A DNA stretch of 17,744 nt from CAIVAT01 sp037139855 (lineage in GTDB: Bacteria > Bacteroidota > Bacteroidia > Bacteroidales > FEN-979): contig JBAXFM010000087.1 of the NCBI GenBank assembly GCA_037139855.1, positions 1 through 17,744 on the forward strand, written 5' to 3'. This document shows, in pieces, positions 14,050 through 17,744 of this stretch. The stretch's first letter is position 1, and each line of letters begins with the position of its first letter. The notes beneath the pieces are model-generated. The model did not search any database. It was not told the origin of the DNA and saw only the letters and a list, made by a program, of their open reading frames with translations. A program made the position numbers and the translations under genes.

Positions 14050-14162
14050 GTGACGAAGGACAAATTACGAATGACGAATGGCGATTGACGATTGTCCCGT
14101 CCACTGACCACTTGCCCACTTGCCCACCAGTTTACCAGTTCACCAGCTTAACGGCTCACCTG
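14050..14162. repeat. Composite 7-bp/8-bp repeat region beyond the DUF5686 gene
   Basis: Plus-strand 7-base units (AATTACG, AATGACG, AATGGCG, ATTGACG) are followed by 8-base units (ACTTGCCC twice, then ACCAGTTT and ACCAGTTC) ending in GGCTCACC. It uses the same unit families as the oxidase spacers but with the order of the 8-bp subfamilies reversed. It begins directly after the DUF5686 stop and lies upstream of the respiratory promoter. Confidence 0.75.
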
Positions 14163-16679
14163 TTAGAATGGAAAAATCATCGAAATCTTATATGCAAAAT
14201 TATCTCCCATATTGTCAAAGGAGTATGGCCCCCAGCGGTAAAAAGCGCCAATTCCAATGGTGTAAACCTTGAGGTTGATGAGATTGTTGATGAGCAGGCC
14301 CGACTCATAATACCCCAGGTTCATCACCTTCGGATCAATGATAATCCTGGCATATTTCTCCGGGTTGTCGAGCCAGCCGAAGCCAATGTTCTGAGAAAGG
14401 GCAAATTCGGGGTGGAACCATTTTTTCCCCTTGAATAGCAGGTATCCGAAGTCATGGTACAAATAAATGGATGCATATTTGTTTGAAAGAAATTCATTGC
14501 TGCGCATTGTACCGAAGCTATTGGGAGCGTAGAGGGTGAACATCCTGTAGCTGGCCGGAGCATAATATAGGTTACAGGCCGGAATCGGCTGGTCAACATA
14601 CCCGCCATTCAGTTGGACGGTCAGTTTTCCGAGGTATTTGATGTTGAAAGTCTTGCGTATTTTCAGATCAAAGCGGTCATAATCAAATTCTCCACCCAGG
14701 AAGTTTTTTATCCCCCTGGTGTATTCGACCCATACGATCGGAAATTTGGTGCCAAGTGAGATTTTATTTTTGGTGGTCTGGATAAACTTTTCCCCATAAG
14801 CCCATTTGAATCCTGCCGTTACGGTGGTAAACCTGAATTGATCCTGCAGCAAAACGGCGCTTCCTTCATTGGTTGCAAGGTCATAGGTGGTTGATTTCTT
14901 AAAATCATTGGAGATGCCGAAACTGAACAGCACATATTTCATCGCCCTGAATCCCAGGGAAAAGTTAAAACTTTGTGTGCGGTCAAGTTTTTTAATCATT
15001 AACTGGCGGAAGTTTCCTGAGAGAATTGATTCATAGTCATTTGGATAGCTCAACCCGCCCGACTCCACCAGGTCGTAGAAGCCGGAGGCAGCCAGGGTCA
15101 CATCATGACGCCTGCTCACGAGAAAACTCACATCTCCGCCGTACTTTGAGGTGGAGGCGCCAAAGGCGTATTGGTAAAAACCACCGATTTTGAACCAATC
15201 CGACAGGCGGTCATTGGTATGGATGCCTGCACCTAAAACCAATCCTTCGTAAGTGTTGTAGTTGAGAAACCGGTTGATATCGATGTCGATGGGTCCCCAT
15301 GGTATGCGGCCGGTAAGCAGGGTTTGGAGTGTTTTGGCCATTTTATCGAAATTATTGGCCTTGCCTACGCTGTCGAGAACTTTATAGGTTTGACGGTCTT
15401 TCCGGCTCAGGCTGTCAACCCTGTACTGGTTCCAGAAGGGTTCGCTGCGGGTGGTGGCGTCTTTATCGACCTCTACATCAAGATGGTTGAATTCGCGCCG
15501 AACGAGTTCCGGGTTAAGCACTATGTCGCGGATATAACTCCGCCCGCTGCCAACTGCCTTGTATTTTCCGATACGCATGTTGTTGAAAGCCACGTCGGTA
15601 TTGAGCTGTACCGGAAACCACTGCACTCCGTCAATAAACTCGTACAGCTGGTGGATCCGGATCATCATTCCACCGGTATTCTGGAATGGTTCAGCCGTTA
15701 CATTCTGAATGCCCCAGTTGTGGGTGTTAATGGAAATGACCCCTTTCAAGCCATCGAAATTCGTTCCTTTCCTGGGCCTGAAGGATAAGATGTATATGGA
15801 ATCCTTCCCCATGTAGGTGGTATCTTCAATTTTAAAGAAATATTTACTGAAACTTCCGCTCCCGATCGGATTGATATAATCCTTCATCATGATGGAAATG
15901 AATGGTTTGTAAAAGGAGAAGGACTGGATTTGGGTGGCCAGAAAAACAAGGAGAGGGTCTTTAAATCCGGACATTTTGGTGGCAATCACCTTGTTGTAGT
16001 TTTTGTCGGGCGCCATGAATTTCCGTTTGGTAACATTCTCCATCAGAAACAAATACTGGTTGCTGATGAGCTTTTCAATCAACCGGGTAGTAGAATCCTT
16101 CATGGTGGAATCCATTTTCACAGAGTCAGGGTTCATGGTAAATCCGATTCCTATGCCAGTATTTTGCATCATTGAAGTGTCGACCAGAGCTGCAAAATCA
16201 CCTTTCAGGGTGGTGTCATTGTCGGCTGTGAAAACGGTTTTATCATAAGCTGTATATGAAAAGGTATTGACTTTTTCCGGGTCATTGATATCCCGGTTAT
16301 CAATTACATTACGGATGATGCGATGGGCGGGATTGATACCCGGAAGTATTTCAACCTCCCGAAGATCAATATCTTTTTGTGTCATCTGGATGATGATCCC
16401 CTTGGTGCGGCTGTCGATAGTCACATTTAATGGTTCAAAACCCACATAACTCAGGCTGAGGGTTTGTATGGGCTTTGCCGATTGCAGGTTGAATTTGCCA
16501 TCGATGTCGGTGGTTCCTCCTTTGTTGCTGTTGTTGTTGATGACGATGTTGACAAAGGCAAGCGATTCCTTTGTCTTTGAATCGATAACCTTTCCGGACA
16601 CGAAAAATGCATCCTGGGAAAAGCCATTTACCGACATCAAAATTATGAGCAGGATGAAGGTTAATAAGGGGTGTTTCAT
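14163..16679 (-). CDS. DUF5686 outer-membrane protein with carboxypeptidase-regulatory-like N-terminal domain
   Basis: The protein has 838 residues. A signal peptide (1-21, MSVNGFSQ) precedes a CarboxypepD_reg-like beta-sandwich at about 27-107 (VSGKVIDSKTKESLAFVNIV and TDIDGKFNLQ). The rest matches the large DUF5686 family of Bacteroidota, with the early IIRNVIDNRDINDPEKVNTF segment and many amphipathic strands toward the C-terminus. The protein ends in an aromatic residue (KISMIFPF), as outer-membrane beta-barrels do. The function of the family is unknown. It resembles TonB-linked outer-membrane proteins in its N-terminal domain but shows no plug domain. It is probably transcribed alone from the promoter just upstream. 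Confidence 0.87.
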   Translation of the reverse strand: MKHPLLTFILLIILMSVNGFSQDAFFVSGKVIDSKTKESLAFVNIVINNNSNKGGTTDIDGKFNLQSAKPIQTLSLSYVGFEPLNVTIDSRTKGIIIQMTQKDIDLREVEILPGINPAHRIIRNVIDNRDINDPEKVNTFSYTAYDKTVFTADNDTTLKGDFAALVDTSMMQNTGIGIGFTMNPDSVKMDSTMKDSTTRLIEKLISNQYLFLMENVTKRKFMAPDKNYNKVIATKMSGFKDPLLVFLATQIQSFSFYKPFISIMMKDYINPIGSGSFSKYFFKIEDTTYMGKDSIYILSFRPRKGTNFDGLKGVISINTHNWGIQNVTAEPFQNTGGMMIRIHQLYEFIDGVQWFPVQLNTDVAFNNMRIGKYKAVGSGRSYIRDIVLNPELVRREFNHLDVEVDKDATTRSEPFWNQYRVDSLSRKDRQTYKVLDSVGKANNFDKMAKTLQTLLTGRIPWGPIDIDINRFLNYNTYEGLVLGAGIHTNDRLSDWFKIGGFYQYAFGASTSKYGGDVSFLVSRRHDVTLAASGFYDLVESGGLSYPNDYESILSGNFRQLMIKKLDRTQSFNFSLGFRAMKYVLFSFGISNDFKKSTTYDLATNEGSAVLLQDQFRFTTVTAGFKWAYGEKFIQTTKNKISLGTKFPIVWVEYTRGIKNFLGGEFDYDRFDLKIRKTFNIKYLGKLTVQLNGGYVDQPIPACNLYYAPASYRMFTLYAPNSFGTMRSNEFLSNKYASIYLYHDFGYLLFKGKKWFHPEFALSQNIGFGWLDNPEKYARIIIDPKVMNLGYYESGLLINNLINLKVYTIGIGAFYRWGPYSFDNMGDNFAYKISMIFPF

Positions 16680-16696
16680 GAAGGATTGATTTTTTT

Positions 16697-16704
16697 CAAA
16701 GGTA
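16697..16704 (-). promoter_or_regulatory. Bacteroidota -7 promoter motif for the DUF5686 gene
   Basis: The minus strand reads TACCTTTG, an exact TAnnTTTG match, 17 bases before the ATG. A TTG lies about 25 bases further upstream, slightly longer than the usual spacing. The predicted leader is about 10 bases. Confidence 0.5.
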
Positions 16705-16721
16705 AGAATTTAAAATATTCG

Positions 16722-16729
16722 TAACTTTC
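16722..16729 (+). promoter_or_regulatory. Possible -7 motif for the methyltransferase gene
   Basis: The plus strand reads TAACTTTC, a near match to TAnnTTTG lacking the final G, 23 bases before the ATG at 16753. No good TTG element is at the expected distance. It is listed because the 73-base divergent gap must hold promoters for both genes. Confidence 0.3.
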
Positions 16730-16752
16730 CAAAAAATTAACGCTGTAACAAG

Positions 16753-17744
16753 ATGACATTCCCCTTGATCGCCAAGACTATTTCAGGGCTTGAAGATGTG
16801 CTGGTACACGAATTGGAAACCCTGGGCGCCACTGGTGTGATGAAGTTGAACCGGGCGGTTTCATTTTCGGGAGATACGGAGATGATGTATAAGGTCAACT
16901 ACACTTGCCGGACTGCTTTAAGAATTCTTAAACCATTGTTTCACTTTGAGATCCTGGAACAAAAGGATCTGTATGAAAAAATTTATGAATTTCCCTGGGA
17001 AGATTATCTGGACGCAGAACATTCTCTCGCCATCGATGCGGTGATTTCCTATACGGTTTTCACCAATTCACAGTTTGTGGCCCAGCGATCCAAAGATGCC
17101 ATTGTTGACAGGCTTCGCGACAAACTGGGCAAACGGCCTTCGGTCGATCTGGAGAATCCCGACCTGAAGGTGAATGTGCATCTCTTCAAGGATTCGTGTA
17201 CGGTGGCGCTGGATTCATCCGGACAGTCGCTTCACCGTCGAGGGTACCGCAAAAGCACCGGCCCTGCGCCTATCAATGAAGTACTGGCCGCAGGGTTGGT
17301 AAAACTTTCGGAATGGGACATGGTAACCCCCCTGTTCGATCCGATGTGCGGCGCCGGTACCATCCTGATCGAAGCGGCCATGCTGGCCAAAAACATGCCA
17401 GCCGGTTACTTCCGGGAGGAATGGGGCTTTATGAAGTGGAAGGATTTTGATGCCTCGTTATTGGAGAAAGTTAAAAATGATTGCAATGCACTCATCTCCA
17501 AAGCACCCTTGAAAATGCATGGTGCAGACAGGTCTGACCGTGCCATTGATTCGGCCCGTGAGAATCTGCGGTTTACCAATTTGTATGAGGATATCACCCT
17601 GGAAGTTCAAACATTTGAAGATTCGGATCCTCCGTTTGAAAAAGGGTTCATTATTTCAAACCCACCGTACGATGAACGTTTGAAGATAGAAGATTCACTG
17701 GTGTTTTATAAAATGATCGGCGATACCCTGAAACGGAAATATGC
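16753..17744 (+). CDS. rlmL: RlmL-like THUMP-domain 23S rRNA guanine-N2 methyltransferase (partial, 3' end cut)
   Basis: The 330 codons in the window have no stop. Residues 1-165 contain the N-terminal ferredoxin-like/THUMP region (FPLIAKTISGLEDVLVHELE at the start, FVAQRSKDAIVDRLRDKL in the THUMP). Residues 166-330 are a class I SAM-dependent methyltransferase with HRRGYRKSTGPAPINE, the SAM-binding loop DPMCGAGTILIEAA from residue 196, and the catalytic NPPY at residues 303-306 followed by DERL. This matches the single-domain RlmL/YcbY N-terminal half common in Bacteroidota, which methylates G2445 of 23S rRNA; the exact target base is inferred. It diverges from the DUF5686 gene. Confidence 0.9.
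   Translation, partial: MTFPLIAKTISGLEDVLVHELETLGATGVMKLNRAVSFSGDTEMMYKVNYTCRTALRILKPLFHFEILEQKDLYEKIYEFPWEDYLDAEHSLAIDAVISYTVFTNSQFVAQRSKDAIVDRLRDKLGKRPSVDLENPDLKVNVHLFKDSCTVALDSSGQSLHRRGYRKSTGPAPINEVLAAGLVKLSEWDMVTPLFDPMCGAGTILIEAAMLAKNMPAGYFREEWGFMKWKDFDASLLEKVKNDCNALISKAPLKMHGADRSDRAIDSARENLRFTNLYEDITLEVQTFEDSDPPFEKGFIISNPPYDERLKIEDSLVFYKMIGDTLKRKY

Overview
The window looks like a chromosomal segment of a Bacteroidota bacterium, probably an environmental Bacteroidales- or Cytophagales-like lineage. Four points support this. Several genes are preceded by the Bacteroidota -7 promoter motif TAnnTTTG. Shine-Dalgarno sequences are mostly absent. One gene encodes a carboxypeptidase-regulatory-domain/DUF5686 outer-membrane protein, which is typical of the phylum. 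The haem-copper oxidase is of the A2 (YS) type, as in Rhodothermus and relatives. The species cannot be named from sequence alone.

Layout. Positions 2-67 hold the last 21 codons of a plus-strand gene. The minus strand at 242-1088 carries a HigB/HigA-type toxin-antitoxin pair followed by a decayed reading frame. At 1139-1503 a short unrecognised reading frame runs into an array of eleven 11-bp tandem repeats. From 1768 to 4635 lies a 955-residue exported, repetitive fibre-like protein ending in a DUF1566-type (C-type-lectin-like) domain.

The core of the window (4843-13957, minus strand) is a respiratory gene cluster. In transcription order it encodes a Tat-exported 4Fe-4S ferredoxin-like protein, a 10-helix NrfD/ActC-like quinol-binding membrane protein, a monohaem cytochrome c with a C-terminal membrane anchor, a DoxX-like membrane protein, an SCO copper chaperone, oxidase subunits I, III, IV and II (subunit II fused to cytochrome c, so caa3 type), and the haem O synthase CtaB. 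Upstream of the cluster is the DUF5686 gene (14163-16679, minus). Diverging from that on the plus strand is the start of an RlmL-like THUMP methyltransferase, cut by the window end.

How it works together (inference). The FeS/NrfD/cytochrome c trio would take electrons from menaquinol and pass them through cytochrome c to the cytochrome c domain and CuA site of subunit II, and then to O2 at subunit I. SCO would load copper and CtaB would make haem O. This would be a compact quinol-to-oxygen chain with no bc1 complex or full alternative complex III in the window. The haem A synthase CtaA is not in the window.

Most notable points: (1) subunit I is interrupted by one in-frame TAA at a conserved position, with both halves otherwise intact; (2) the FeS protein lacks one cysteine in each of its first and fourth cluster motifs; (3) three oxidase intergenic spacers share the same two-part 7-bp/8-bp repeat architecture, a variant lies beyond the DUF5686 gene, and a different 8-bp repeat precedes the SCO gene.
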